From: Thermodesulfovibrionales bacterium
Lineage (GTDB): Bacteria > Nitrospirota > Thermodesulfovibrionia > Thermodesulfovibrionales > SM23-35
Length of the DNA: 56,816 nt
Assembly: GCA_031082155.1 (NCBI GenBank)
Contig: JAVHLL010000015.1
Location: 1-56,816 of the forward strand
Direction of reading: 5' to 3'
Part shown: one piece after another, positions 35,101 through 43,438 of the stretch
Position numbering within the stretch: the first letter of the stretch is position 1
Layout: each line of letters starts with the position of its first letter
Notes under the pieces: model-generated
Databases searched by the model: none
Told to the model about the DNA's origin: nothing
The model's input: the letters and a program-made list of their open reading frames with translations, nothing else
Position numbers and translations under genes: made by a program

Positions 35101-35292
35101 GCAGGACTCCTCCCTATTCTGTTCAGTTCAGGTATAGGGTCTGATGTTATGAAAAGGATTGCCGCACCCATGGTAGGAGGGATCGTCACGTCAACGCTTC
35201 TGGAACTCCTGATCTACCCCGCCCTCTTCATGATATGGAAAGAGAGAGAAATCAGGGGTGCTACTCCTCCACAATCAGGTTCTCTATCTTAA
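32107..35292 (+). CDS. cusA: Heavy-metal efflux RND pump, Cu(I)/Ag(I) type
   Basis: 1061 residues with twelve-helix RND topology. GTMVDASIIMVENAHKR and IDAETGVIMLLYLDLAY contain the proton-relay acidic residues. Methionines corresponding to the CusA metal triad are visible in FMPPLYEGSLFYMP, PAPLEMFET and RIDMLSTGIRTPLG, which supports Cu/Ag rather than Co/Zn/Cd specificity. It expels monovalent copper from the periplasm or cytoplasm. Its 3' end overlaps a convergent gene by 32 bases. Confidence 0.97.
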   Translation: MISRIIEFSAKNRFIVLIFVVLLTGWGIWSLKNTPLDALPDLSETQVIIYTDWPGRSPDLVEDQITYPISSTLLAAPEVEVVRGFSYLGSSFIYVIFKEGTDIYWARSRIIEYLQSIRNKIPSDVNPVLGPDATSLGWGFSYAIVDESGSLNLADLRSLQDFTVKLAVESTPGVAQVASIGGFIRQYQVTVDPARLLAYDIPLTAVLDSVRRSNIDVEGRVIESAGREFAVRGRGYIKNISDLGNTVVSTDRAGTPVLLKDVARIQLGPEIRRGIADLDGKGEVAGGIVIVRFGENVLNVLDRVKKKLKDIEPNLPKGVKIVPTYDRSDLIHKSVDTLRNKLITISLVVGISCVIFLFHLPSTFVILITLPLAILMSFICMHALNVTSNIMSLSGIAIAIGTMVDASIIMVENAHKRLADWEKHGSRGSKTEVIIDAAKEVGPSLFFSLLVITVAFLPVFFLQAQAGKLFRPLAYTKTFAMLFASFLAITLTPMLMTLLIRGKTRSEEENPFNIFLHKIYGPAVRFVLAKKRMVIALALVIMAITAYPFLKLGSEFMPPLYEGSLFYMPVTVPGPSITEVSKLLQIQDKLLKTIPEVSQVFGKAGRAETATDPAPLEMFETVINLKPENQWREGITVDMLKDEMNDILTIPGVANSFTYPIKARIDMLSTGIRTPLGIKVIGTELKEIERVALEIEQRLRDIPGTRSIYAERVNTGYYLDINVKRESAARYNLNVNDVLDIVQSAAGGLNLTTTVEGRERYPVNVRYARELRDNSESIRNLLVPLPYTPIVSNPVSNVFRGSSMVPVSELADIHVVKGPNVIKSEEGFLTAYIYIDYTGSNIQSYMEKAGEKISSVNISPGYQILWSGDFEYLLKTRQRLKMVIPLTLIIIFFLLYFNTKSLVKTAIILLAVPFSLVGSFWLLYILNYNMSTAVWIGIIAMAGIDAETGVIMLLYLDLAYTQWKKEGRMKTAEDLKEAIMFGAVRRIRPKHMTVTVIIAGLLPILFSSGIGSDVMKRIAAPMVGGIVTSTLLELLIYPALFMIWKEREIRGATPPQSGSLS

Positions 35293-35722
35293 AATCGCCG
35301 ATCATGACCGTTACCTTGTCTCCTGTTTTCACCAGTCCGTTCCTGTTCGCAAAGAATATGAGGTAGTCGCGGCCCTCTGCAGGCCTGACAGAAGTCTGAC
35401 GCATTGCTCCAAGCCTTGTCGTAGGGACATGCATCACAGTTCCGTTCTCCTGGTGGATAAGGGTTGCCTTCTCCTGACGGTTCAGAATAGAAGACGCCTT
35501 TTCGGAATCGGTAACACAATAACGGAAATCAAGCATATAGTCAGCAGCGGTGAGCCTGATCCCCTTGACCTGAATGCCCCACTGTTCTTCAATCTTTTTC
35601 CTCTCCGCATCACTGCTGGTCTTCGTCTCTTCCCCGGAACCTTTCTTGTCTTCCGCATATACAGGGAATACAACGAGGAGTACGAAAAAAAACATGATAA
35701 GATATCGTAGTATCTTTTGCAT
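35261..35722 (-). CDS. Conserved periplasmic protein convergent with cusA
   Basis: 153 residues with a signal peptide (ends near FPVYA) and AGGAGA upstream. After a charged linker, the segment EEQWGIQVKGIRLTAADYMLDFRY begins a beta-rich domain ending VMIGDFKIENLIVEE. I know no function. The tail-to-tail overlap with cusA makes antisense effects possible. It lacks Cys/Met clusters expected of a metal carrier. Confidence 0.75.
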   Translation of the reverse strand: MQKILRYLIMFFFVLLVVFPVYAEDKKGSGEETKTSSDAERKKIEEQWGIQVKGIRLTAADYMLDFRYCVTDSEKASSILNRQEKATLIHQENGTVMHVPTTRLGAMRQTSVRPAEGRDYLIFFANRNGLVKTGDKVTVMIGDFKIENLIVEE

Positions 35723-35843
35723 TGCGATCTCCTTTCGTAATTATAAAAAATCAATGGGGTTTCAACAAGTCACGTTCGTCTGAATAAAAAACGACTTCCT
35801 GTATCCTCATTGCATGCTCATTGTTCAACTCCCATAGTGTTCA

Positions 35844-36611
35844 CTATTGAATTCCAATGCGGAACCGGTAATTTCGGTAGCTGAGTATTGCTCCATGTTC
35901 AATGATTTGCTCAAGCTTCAGCCCCGGTGCAAGGTCCTGGCCCTCCCGAAGAGACTGTCCGTCAATTCTTGCAACACGGGTAGCTGGGTCGTCCGAATAC
36001 AGGGCGATGGAAAGAGACAAAGGGGGAAGTTCTTTTCTTATGCCTTCAGGGAGTTCCTTGAACGAATAAATTTTTTTCAGGTCAGGTTTTGGGATTCCCT
36101 CCTGGGAGCGAGGGGAATTGAACACAGTATCCTTTGACTGAGGGTTTTTTACGGTATGAACCTGATCCACCTCATCGTTTTTCTGAGGAATGCCCTTCTT
36201 GACTGTTTCAATCACCGCCTTCATGGATTGCGTCTCCTGGAGTGAACGATTATTCATTTTCGTGACCAGAGGCTGTGTTTCTCCCACTAGCATCGTCTTT
36301 TCTTTTTTTCGCAATGTGTTTGTATCAGCCGGGAATTGCGCCGGATTTCCTGGAGTTGTTTCCTGCGCCCCGGATACGATTTCACGCACGGCATCCGAAT
36401 TTCCAGGGACTTTATTCTTTTCCGGTGAAAATGCCAGCCACCATATCAGTATCGCTGCGTTCACGAGCAGTGCAATGGCAATAAGAGAGAGCAAGATATT
36501 CCTTTTTTTCCTATCATATGCTATAGGTTCCTGAACGGTAAGGACGTCCGGAACTGTACCGCGGTTTCTTTCTTTCCCGGATTTCTTCAGCGCATCAAGG
36601 ATATATGACAT
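35844..36611 (-). CDS. gspB: GspB-like type II secretion assembly protein
   Basis: 255 residues. The N-terminus MSYILDALKKSGKERNRGTVPD is the GspB/ExeB signature, followed by one transmembrane helix (~40-58), a long low-complexity periplasmic linker and a C-terminal domain (~185-255, PPLSLSIALYSDDPATRVARIDGQ...). It partners GspA to help build the secretin. It starts two bases after the gspA stop. No other type II secretion genes are here; the pair may serve type IV pili or another secretin. Confidence 0.82.
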   Translation of the reverse strand: MSYILDALKKSGKERNRGTVPDVLTVQEPIAYDRKKRNILLSLIAIALLVNAAILIWWLAFSPEKNKVPGNSDAVREIVSGAQETTPGNPAQFPADTNTLRKKEKTMLVGETQPLVTKMNNRSLQETQSMKAVIETVKKGIPQKNDEVDQVHTVKNPQSKDTVFNSPRSQEGIPKPDLKKIYSFKELPEGIRKELPPLSLSIALYSDDPATRVARIDGQSLREGQDLAPGLKLEQIIEHGAILSYRNYRFRIGIQ

Positions 36612-36613
36612 AC

Positions 36614-38212
36614 TTATGTCTTCCCCCTTCTGTTCAACACCGGTTCATCGCGTCCCTCTGCGTTATACAGATGAATAATCGTGAGAGGTCCGACAATACC
36701 GTCAGGCTTCAACCCCCTGTCCAGCTGAAACGTTCTCACCTTTCTCAGCAGTTCCTCGTCATATATTTTTTTCCACTGTCTTTTCTCCGGTTCTCCCTGA
36801 ATAAGGGAAATTTGCCGGTCCAGCCATTCAACTCCTGCGCTGGCAGAACCCGGATGTATCTCTTCGCGGTAATGTTCGGGAGGCTTCCATAAAAGGGTGT
36901 AATCACCAAGCCAGTGTTTTTTTAATTCTGAAAGATCAACTTCCTTGGGCTGAGAGGCGATAAGAACTATCGCAGTCTGATCTTTCATACTGATAATCGT
37001 GACATAGAATTCACGGTTATTGTCGTCAAAGAGATTTAACACTGCAGGTCTGTTCAGATCCTTTAACCCTTCAAGGCTTGCCGCGTCGTGCAGACATGCC
37101 AATCCTCTTTCCCGGGCTGCACTGCATATGCCGGTTTCGTCAAACACCGGTACATTGAGGTTCCAGAGATTTGCGAGGGATTGAAAGGCCATTTGCCTGC
37201 TCTTCTCTATCGGCTGGTCCGCCGGCCAAACCCGCAAAGGTTCCGTTGCATCTATGGGAGTTTCTGAACCGCCTGCAGTTGGAGGAGATGCTGCCTGATG
37301 CCTTTGATTGTATGATACAAAGGCCATAGTGAAAGCAATGATAAGAAGGAAAATGCTTATGCCACTCCACAGAAACAGTCGCCCTCTAAAACTATTTAAA
37401 CTGCTGCCCGAAAGAATTTCGCGTGCCGCATTTACTAAGGTCTTTCTGTCGACAGTTTGCTTCCCCTGAACATATGTGCCGAGCAGCGCCCTGTCACAGA
37501 TCACGTTTATCAGCCTCGGAATTCCCCGGCTCATCCGGTAAATCCTGTCCATAAGGGAAACGGGGAATAACTGGCTGCTGACCCCGGCTATGGTAAGACG
37601 ATGATTGATGTATTCATTCACTTCTTTTTTACTCAGGGGTCCGAGATGATATCGTGCGGTGATCCTCTGGGAAAGCTGTTCCATACCGGGTCGCTCCAGG
37701 ATATCCCTCAACTCAGGCTGTCCAACCATGATTATCTGGAGAAGTTTCTTCTGGTCTGTTTCCAGGTTGGTGAGGAGCCTTATCTGCTCCATGACATCAG
37801 CAGTGAGATTCTGCGCTTCTTCAATAATAAGTATTGTCTTCCGGTCCTTCCCATGAGTAGTGAGAAGGTGTGTATTGATGCTGTCTACAAAAACCTTGAT
37901 GCTCTGATTTTGCTCAGGGTATTGTATTCCCAGTTCGTCGCATACTGTTGCGAGCAGTTCTCCGGCAGAGACTTTTGGATTCAGAATAAATGCGATATCA
38001 GTATTGTCCGGTATCTGTTCCAGCAGGCCACGGCAGACAGTTGTTTTTCCTGTCCCGATTTCACCGGTGAGGAGCACGAATCCTCCGTCGGCGGTTACTC
38101 CGTAAAGAAGATGAGCGAGGGCTTCACGATGCTGTTCGCTCATATAGAGATAGCGCGGATCAGGCGCTATGGAAAACGGAAGTTCGATGAAACCAAAATA
38201 TTCTTTATACAT
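36614..38212 (-). CDS. gspA: GspA/ExeA-like AAA+ ATPase with peptidoglycan-binding domain
   Basis: 532 residues from the ATG at 38212 (MYKEYFGFIELPFSIAPDP, the family's usual start); longer frames add unrelated residues. Walker A GEIGTGKTT (~48), Walker B ILIIEEAQNL, a transmembrane helix at ~280-300, and a C-terminal PG-binding domain (DRGLKPDGIVGPLTI, ~505). It remodels peptidoglycan for secretin assembly. Coupled to gspB. Confidence 0.9.
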   Translation of the reverse strand: MYKEYFGFIELPFSIAPDPRYLYMSEQHREALAHLLYGVTADGGFVLLTGEIGTGKTTVCRGLLEQIPDNTDIAFILNPKVSAGELLATVCDELGIQYPEQNQSIKVFVDSINTHLLTTHGKDRKTILIIEEAQNLTADVMEQIRLLTNLETDQKKLLQIIMVGQPELRDILERPGMEQLSQRITARYHLGPLSKKEVNEYINHRLTIAGVSSQLFPVSLMDRIYRMSRGIPRLINVICDRALLGTYVQGKQTVDRKTLVNAAREILSGSSLNSFRGRLFLWSGISIFLLIIAFTMAFVSYNQRHQAASPPTAGGSETPIDATEPLRVWPADQPIEKSRQMAFQSLANLWNLNVPVFDETGICSAARERGLACLHDAASLEGLKDLNRPAVLNLFDDNNREFYVTIISMKDQTAIVLIASQPKEVDLSELKKHWLGDYTLLWKPPEHYREEIHPGSASAGVEWLDRQISLIQGEPEKRQWKKIYDEELLRKVRTFQLDRGLKPDGIVGPLTIIHLYNAEGRDEPVLNRRGKT

Positions 38213-38324
38213 GGGGAACCTTTTTACTGACTTATTAAAGATAGTAATATATGGATCAGGGAAAATACAATTCCTGCACTTTGAGTAAAGGTGCAGTATC
38301 CTTAATTTGTCTGGAGGTGCTACA

Positions 38325-38576
38325 ATGCTTATCCCAAATGAAGAGATCAAGGAACTTATCGTTGAGATACCAGAGGGACACACGCATCTGAAGGTAACAT
38401 TCGTTCTCAAAGATAGGCAGGAGATTACCTTTCTTGAAGCAGCCATCGCCAACCTCGTGAGGGCCTATGTCACTGTGAAGACACACCCTACGAAAGCAAG
38501 AATTCACCTGGTCGGTCAGTATATTGACAAAGGCAAACAGGGGTTTGCTGAATGGCAACTGCTCGAAGACGATTAA
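38325..38576 (+). CDS. Conserved small protein, unknown
   Basis: 83 residues from the ATG at 38325 with CTGGAGG seven bases upstream. It is acidic, has regular alternating beta-like segments (KELIVEIPEGHTHLKVTFVL, ITFLEAAIANLVRAYVTVK) and no motifs that suggest a function. It is divergent from gspA and convergent with the kinase gene. Good codon structure and ribosome site make it a real gene. Confidence 0.75.
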   Translation: MLIPNEEIKELIVEIPEGHTHLKVTFVLKDRQEITFLEAAIANLVRAYVTVKTHPTKARIHLVGQYIDKGKQGFAEWQLLEDD

Positions 38577-38585
38577 AGGATTACT

Positions 38586-40352
38586 TCAGCCTTCTTCTAT
38601 CGGGGTAACATGCAGCCTGGCGCCTAACTCCTCAACCGTACCATGGAAAGCGTCTATTACATTATTTAAGGCAAGCTGATGTTCTTCTTCATAGAAGAGA
38701 AACATCCCCATGATCTTCGGCTTCTTCCCGATTCGCGGTTGGCAGGTCACGCCGAATCTCTCTCCGAGCGGTGAGAGCATATCAATGATCTGAGCAACAT
38801 TCTGCGGTCTTTCGTCCGGACTCTTTCTTATACACATCATGACGAACTCACTCAATTCAGAAGGCAGCTCAGGTATCAGCAACCGGGGGTCGGGACCGTC
38901 TTCGTTGAGGTGTTTGTCCATTACCAGCGCTATCGTATCCTCAGGGAACGGTCTTCCTCCGGTCATCATTTCATAGACGAGGATCCCAAGCGAATATATG
39001 TCGGTACGTGCATCAACAGGTTCGCCCTGTATCTGTTCAGGCGCCATATAATATGCAGTTCCGGGGAGATCAAAATCAACGTTGCCTGCAGGACAGGCCA
39101 GGCCGAAATCAACGATCTTTATCTGTCCGTCGGGCTGGATGAAAACATTCGCGGGTTTAATATCCTGATGGACAATGCCGTGCTTATGGGCATATTCCAG
39201 CCCGTTGCACACCTGAAGCAGAATATCCAGGACAGCCGGAAGGGGCATTTTCGGCATGTTCTCCAGATGCTCCTCAAGAGAATACCCTTCAAGATATTCC
39301 ATAATAATAAAGAGTGTCCGGTACATTTCCTCGATATCATATACTTTCACAATATTGGCATGGTTCAGACCTGCAATGGTTTTTGCCTCATTCTGGAACT
39401 TCTCCTGAAAATCATGGTCCATCGCCATGGTATGTTTCATCATTTTGATGGCGACAGGAAAGTTCAGGGTTACATGGTTCCCTTTGTAAACAATACTCCA
39501 AGCACCCTGCCCCAGTACATCGCGTATTACATATTTTCCGATCCTTCTTGCAGACGTCATTTTCAGGGATGACAGTCGTTCCGTAATAATTTCAGTGAGG
39601 AAATTCCTCAGATCAGGATATTCCCGGGCAAGTTCATCGAACTGTGTGCTTGCAAGGCTCCAAACTTCCACATCAGTCTCGGCATCGACATGCGAACTCC
39701 TCTTTTCACCGGTCAATACCGCCATCTCTCCTACTACGTCACCGGCTTTCAGCCGCGCAACAGGGTGCAGGGTATTGTCTTTTTCGATACTCACTATGCA
39801 GGACCCTTTTCTGATGATATAGAAGCAGTCTCCTTCATCCCCCTGTGCAATGAGCCTTTCCCCCTTTCTGAATTGTTCGAACTTCAGGCTGTTGAGAAGA
39901 GGGACGAGAGATTCACGGGGAACAGCCTGGAAAAGCTTCGTATCGAGAAGGAATTCAAGGTCGGAAGGATAGATTGTTCTCCCTGCCGGGAGACCTTCAG
40001 AAGGAGCGGTTTCCAGCGCGGGTTTCTCCTCACGGTTCTCGATCCCTATAAGGAAATAATCCGGCCTGGACGGATCATGGTTCACCCATACAACCCGACC
40101 GTGAACTGCCATCCACCCTTTTTCGTGATGGTTCCAGATTCTCATATTGAGTGTCGACCGCTGTCTGAATCTAACCGGCGACTGGAAAAGCAACCCCTTA
40201 TCGCTCATGTTCAGAACATTGATATAGAGGACATGTGGTTTCTTCTTCCCGTCTGAATGTTCCTTCTTTTGATCATCAGAATAGATAATCCCCGTTTTCG
40301 GCGGGTCAATAACTTCTCTCGGCCATTGCCTGCGTTCTTGCGGTTTCTTCAT
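38586..40352 (-). CDS. Fusion of PilZ, cyclic-nucleotide-binding and Ser/Thr kinase domains
   Basis: 588 residues. N-terminal PilZ domain (RRQWPR at ~8-13 and NMSDKGLLF at ~48, the c-di-GMP motifs RxxxR and [DN]xSxxG). A cNMP-binding domain follows (~140-260; GDCFYIIRKGS, GEMAVLTGEKRSS). Residues ~272-530 form a Hanks kinase: GQGAWSIVYKG, VAIKMMK, catalytic loop HQDIKPANV, DFGLA, YMAPEQIQG. The arginine of HRD is glutamine. A ~60-residue C-terminal extension is unassigned. No transmembrane segment, so cytoplasmic. It could integrate c-di-GMP and cNMP signals into phosphorylation. Confidence 0.92.
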   Translation of the reverse strand: MKKPQERRQWPREVIDPPKTGIIYSDDQKKEHSDGKKKPHVLYINVLNMSDKGLLFQSPVRFRQRSTLNMRIWNHHEKGWMAVHGRVVWVNHDPSRPDYFLIGIENREEKPALETAPSEGLPAGRTIYPSDLEFLLDTKLFQAVPRESLVPLLNSLKFEQFRKGERLIAQGDEGDCFYIIRKGSCIVSIEKDNTLHPVARLKAGDVVGEMAVLTGEKRSSHVDAETDVEVWSLASTQFDELAREYPDLRNFLTEIITERLSSLKMTSARRIGKYVIRDVLGQGAWSIVYKGNHVTLNFPVAIKMMKHTMAMDHDFQEKFQNEAKTIAGLNHANIVKVYDIEEMYRTLFIIMEYLEGYSLEEHLENMPKMPLPAVLDILLQVCNGLEYAHKHGIVHQDIKPANVFIQPDGQIKIVDFGLACPAGNVDFDLPGTAYYMAPEQIQGEPVDARTDIYSLGILVYEMMTGGRPFPEDTIALVMDKHLNEDGPDPRLLIPELPSELSEFVMMCIRKSPDERPQNVAQIIDMLSPLGERFGVTCQPRIGKKPKIMGMFLFYEEEHQLALNNVIDAFHGTVEELGARLHVTPIEEG

Positions 40353-40656
40353 TACTCCCCCCCGAATAGTCTTTTTCTTTTATATTTCATTGATAGAAGA
40401 ATCCGAACCGTTTTGTATATGTTACCATCATTTTTTTCCACTGAAAAGCTTTGCGCATCACTTATTCTCAGGATTGCTCAATTATTTTCGTATGGAATAT
40501 TTCGATAAGAAATACATTTGAATTCCCGATATTCTTATCAATACATGGATTCAACAGCGTGGATATTAATTAATATTTATCAAATTGTTATAAGCAATAT
40601 ATAATGTATTACATTATTATTATGCTGCCATGAAATTGAGGATTATTTGTGGTGCA
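40353..40656. other. AT-rich intergenic region
   Basis: Very AT-rich around 40560-40625, with no open frame of note on either strand. It contains the upstream region of the kinase gene and the 3' flank of the 40657 gene. I see no terminator or defined promoter. Confidence 0.5.
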
Positions 40657-41043
40657 TTATAACGGAGGGATATTTTTTCTTTTTATTGTATGAAGGTGGA
40701 TCTTTTCGTCCTTTTCAATTGTTTCGAATAGTGCCCTCGCTTCCTGTTCGATTGTGCTGTTTTCGTCTGTTGCAAGCACAAGGCGGAACCGGTTGAACTG
40801 CAGGCTGTCCCTCTCGGTTTTCCCCTTTTCAATAAGGAACGGCAGCAGGGACATGAGGGTTTCTTCTTCTTTTATATCAACGATATAAATCAACAACCTG
40901 TTCCCTACATTGATTCTTCCCGCACGCACATGATCGTCCAGAAGAACATCCGCCTGTGATTCTATCTTTCTGAACACTTCTTCCGGACACCCGCAGCCGA
41001 GAGTCTTCTGAATAAATTCTTTTAGTGCTTCTTTCCCGTCCAT
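40657..41043 (-). CDS. Conserved protein with LGCGCP motif, unknown
   Basis: 128 residues from the ATG at 41043 (MDGKEALKEFIQKTLGCGCPEE). The preceding in-frame residues look unrelated, although the Shine-Dalgarno is poor. The Cys-Gly-Cys-Pro motif (~17-20) suggests metal or redox activity. The rest is alternating alpha/beta (LLIYIVDIKEEETLMSLLPFL). I do not recognise a named family. It is divergent from the FadL-type porin gene. Confidence 0.65.
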   Translation of the reverse strand: MDGKEALKEFIQKTLGCGCPEEVFRKIESQADVLLDDHVRAGRINVGNRLLIYIVDIKEEETLMSLLPFLIEKGKTERDSLQFNRFRLVLATDENSTIEQEARALFETIEKDEKIHLHTIKRKNIPPL

Positions 41044-41204
41044 CCTATTGCAAGTATAGCATTTATGCCCCAAATATTCAGAAGATTCAGCTTCTTTTTT
41101 TCTTTCACACGGATACATTTTGTGATACACTTGAAACGATTAGATAAAGGCAGAGAGTGAATCATTAGTTCAGTATATATCTCATCAAAAAAGGAGGGTC
41201 TTTC

Positions 41205-42479
41205 ATGAGATCAAAGAAGAGTAAGAGAATGCAGAAGCTTTCGGTCCTTGCGTTTGCAACGCTCATGCTGATTGCCTTTGCTGCAGGGAATGCATTCGCG
41301 ACAAACGGATACTTTTCAAACGGGTACAGCTTGGAGAGTAAATCAATGGCCGGCGCAGGCGTTGCACTACCGCAGGGGTCCCTCGATGCGTCTTCCAATC
41401 CCGCATCTATGGTATTTGTCGGCAAACGGATTGATGTTGGATTATCTTTTTTTAATCCGAACAGGAAATACACAGTTACAGGGAACCCGTCCCCGCCTCC
41501 CGCTTTCGGATTGACACCGGGAAGTGTGGACAGCGATGCAAAATGGTTTATTATTCCCTCATTCGGGTTCAACTGGATGATCGATGATAAGAGCTCTGTC
41601 GGGGTCTCCATATACGGCAACGGCGGGATGAATACGGATTATGATACAAACACCTTTTACGGATCCTCTCCCACCGGTGTTGACCTCATACAGCTCTTTA
41701 TTGCGCCCACCTATGCCAGAAAGTTTGCCGCAAAGCATGCCTTTGGCATTACCCCTATTTTTGCGTATCAGAGCTTTGAAGCAAAAGGCTTGCAGGCATT
41801 CTCCGGGTTTTCAAGCAGACCCGACAAACTCACCAACAATGACCATGACAGTTCGTATGGCTTTGGATTAAAAGTCGGCTATCTCGGTGAAATTCTTCCT
41901 AACTTAAACATCGGAGCTTCTGTACAGACAAAGATTTTAATGTCAAAGCTTAACAGCTATAAGGGTCTTTTCGCTGAACAGGGAGATTTCGACATACCCG
42001 CCACAACAACTGTCGGTCTTGCCTATAAAGTAACACCTGAATTGACGATAGCCCTCGACTGGCAGAAGATATATTACAGTGATGTTGATGCAATCAACAA
42101 TCCGCTCCTGCCCAACATCATGATCAGCCAACTCGGCAACGACAATGGGGCGGGCTTTGGCTGGGAAGATATCAATATCATCAAGGTCGGCGTCCAGTGG
42201 CAGAGCTGCAAGGACTGGACCTGGAGAGCCGGATATTCTTACGGTGAACAGCCGATCCCGGGCAGCGAAATTTTGTTCAATATCCTTGCTCCCGGAGTCA
42301 TTAAGCATCATGCGACTGTAGGACTGACAAAAACAATGGGGAACAATGAACTGAAATTCGCTCTCATGCATGCCTTCAATGAGAAAGTGAAAGGAACAAA
42401 CCCGCTCGATCCGGCACAACAGATAGAACTTAAAATGAACCAGTGGGAAATTTCCGCAGGGTACACCTGGAAATTCTAA
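41205..42479 (+). CDS. FadL/TodX-family outer membrane protein
   Basis: 424 residues. A signal peptide ends at GNAFA, giving a mature N-terminus TNGYFSNGYSLESKSMAGAG, the FadL-type hatch sequence. Alternating beta strands follow, ending with aromatic ...YTWKF. FadL channels import long-chain fatty acids or other hydrophobic compounds. Strong AAAAGGAGG upstream, and an intrinsic terminator downstream, so it is monocistronic. Confidence 0.93.
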   Translation: MRSKKSKRMQKLSVLAFATLMLIAFAAGNAFATNGYFSNGYSLESKSMAGAGVALPQGSLDASSNPASMVFVGKRIDVGLSFFNPNRKYTVTGNPSPPPAFGLTPGSVDSDAKWFIIPSFGFNWMIDDKSSVGVSIYGNGGMNTDYDTNTFYGSSPTGVDLIQLFIAPTYARKFAAKHAFGITPIFAYQSFEAKGLQAFSGFSSRPDKLTNNDHDSSYGFGLKVGYLGEILPNLNIGASVQTKILMSKLNSYKGLFAEQGDFDIPATTTVGLAYKVTPELTIALDWQKIYYSDVDAINNPLLPNIMISQLGNDNGAGFGWEDINIIKVGVQWQSCKDWTWRAGYSYGEQPIPGSEILFNILAPGVIKHHATVGLTKTMGNNELKFALMHAFNEKVKGTNPLDPAQQIELKMNQWEISAGYTWKF

Positions 42480-42496
42480 GATTCTGCTTAAAACAT

Positions 42497-42545
42497 AAGG
42501 GCGGAGGAGAGCCGGTGAAACAGCTCTTCGCCGCCCTTTTTCTTT
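42497..42545 (+). terminator. Intrinsic terminator after the FadL-type gene
   Basis: AAGGGCGG (42497-42504) pairs with CCGCCCTT (42531-42538) around an inner stem-loop (AGAGC/GCTCT), followed by a T-rich run. Confidence 0.78.
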
Positions 42546-42608
42546 AGTGCATGGAGAGTACTGCACTCACATGCTTATGGTCATTTAAAAGCGGAATCTG
42601 TCTTATTT

Positions 42609-43061
42609 TTATGTGTACAGTACGAGCTTGCAATCCTTTGCGTGTTTGAGGAATTCCTCGGCAGTCTGTATGATGACCCCATCTATAAAATCCTTCTGGG
42701 TAAAGCCCATCATATCAACAGTCATCCTGCAGGCTATGAACTGCACTCCTTCAAGCTGGGCCATTTCCTGGAGATCAGGGAGAGCAGGGATACGGGCTTT
42801 TTCTATCTTTCCCTTCATCATCCATGTAGCAGCAGCAGCCATTCCGGGTATTGCGCCCATAAACCCCGGAGGCTGGAACTTGGCCTTCTCTGCCCATCCT
42901 TTACGGATAACATTGAGACCCATAAAGGTATAAAAGACCGATGCATCCATACCAAGCCGACGTGCATTAATGCCCAGGACCAACCCGGGATACGCACCGT
43001 CGAGGGTATCCTTTGAAGTGATAAACGCTGCTGACTCTTTTTTCGCTTTCTCTTGAGGCAT
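42609..43061 (-). CDS. DsrE2-like protein A
   Basis: 150 residues of the DsrE/DsrF-like superfamily (DsrE2 branch). The family deals with protein-bound sulfane sulfur. A conserved-looking cysteine lies in FIACRMTVDMMG (~112). PPGFMGAIPGMAAAATWMMKGK is a long hydrophobic segment that may associate with membrane. AAAGGAG upstream. A close paralogue lies at 44907 on the other strand; the region between contains small genes. No dsrAB or sulfur-carrier genes are in the window. Confidence 0.86.
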   Translation of the reverse strand: MPQEKAKKESAAFITSKDTLDGAYPGLVLGINARRLGMDASVFYTFMGLNVIRKGWAEKAKFQPPGFMGAIPGMAAAATWMMKGKIEKARIPALPDLQEMAQLEGVQFIACRMTVDMMGFTQKDFIDGVIIQTAEEFLKHAKDCKLVLYT

Positions 43062-43438
43062 CTCTTTCTCCTTTCTTTATTGCTCTGTAATCTGAGCGTC
43101 TTACTTATTATTATAGTAACTTTCCGGACAAATAATTTATTTTATTCTTTCACCCAGGGTATCTCATGAAAAAAATTGTCGTATGTACCGGTTAAGTTAC
43201 TGATATGTGATATGTCGGGCTGATAAAAATGGTTAAAGAGAATGCAGTGGAACATAAAAAGACAATTTACGGAGTAAAATACATGTGCTTCTGTGTTTTT
43301 TAGAGACAGGCCAAGTGAGTTCAACTATTCCAGAGTATAGTGTCCTGTTAAAACTGCGGCCAATAGTAAAGTTTGCACCACTCATATCACTTTATGATTG
43401 ATTAACTGTATTCAATGCTTTTCTTTAAGAATTTTCTC
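43062..43438. other. Intergenic region with gene-fragment-like short frames
   Basis: No gene is supported. Short plus-strand frames such as MKKIVVCTG (from 43168) and one ending KYMCFCVF (from ~43229, 24 codons) read like broken gene ends. The promoter of the DsrE2-like gene A, read on minus, must lie near 43110-43140, where a TATAAT-like element occurs. Confidence 0.35.
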
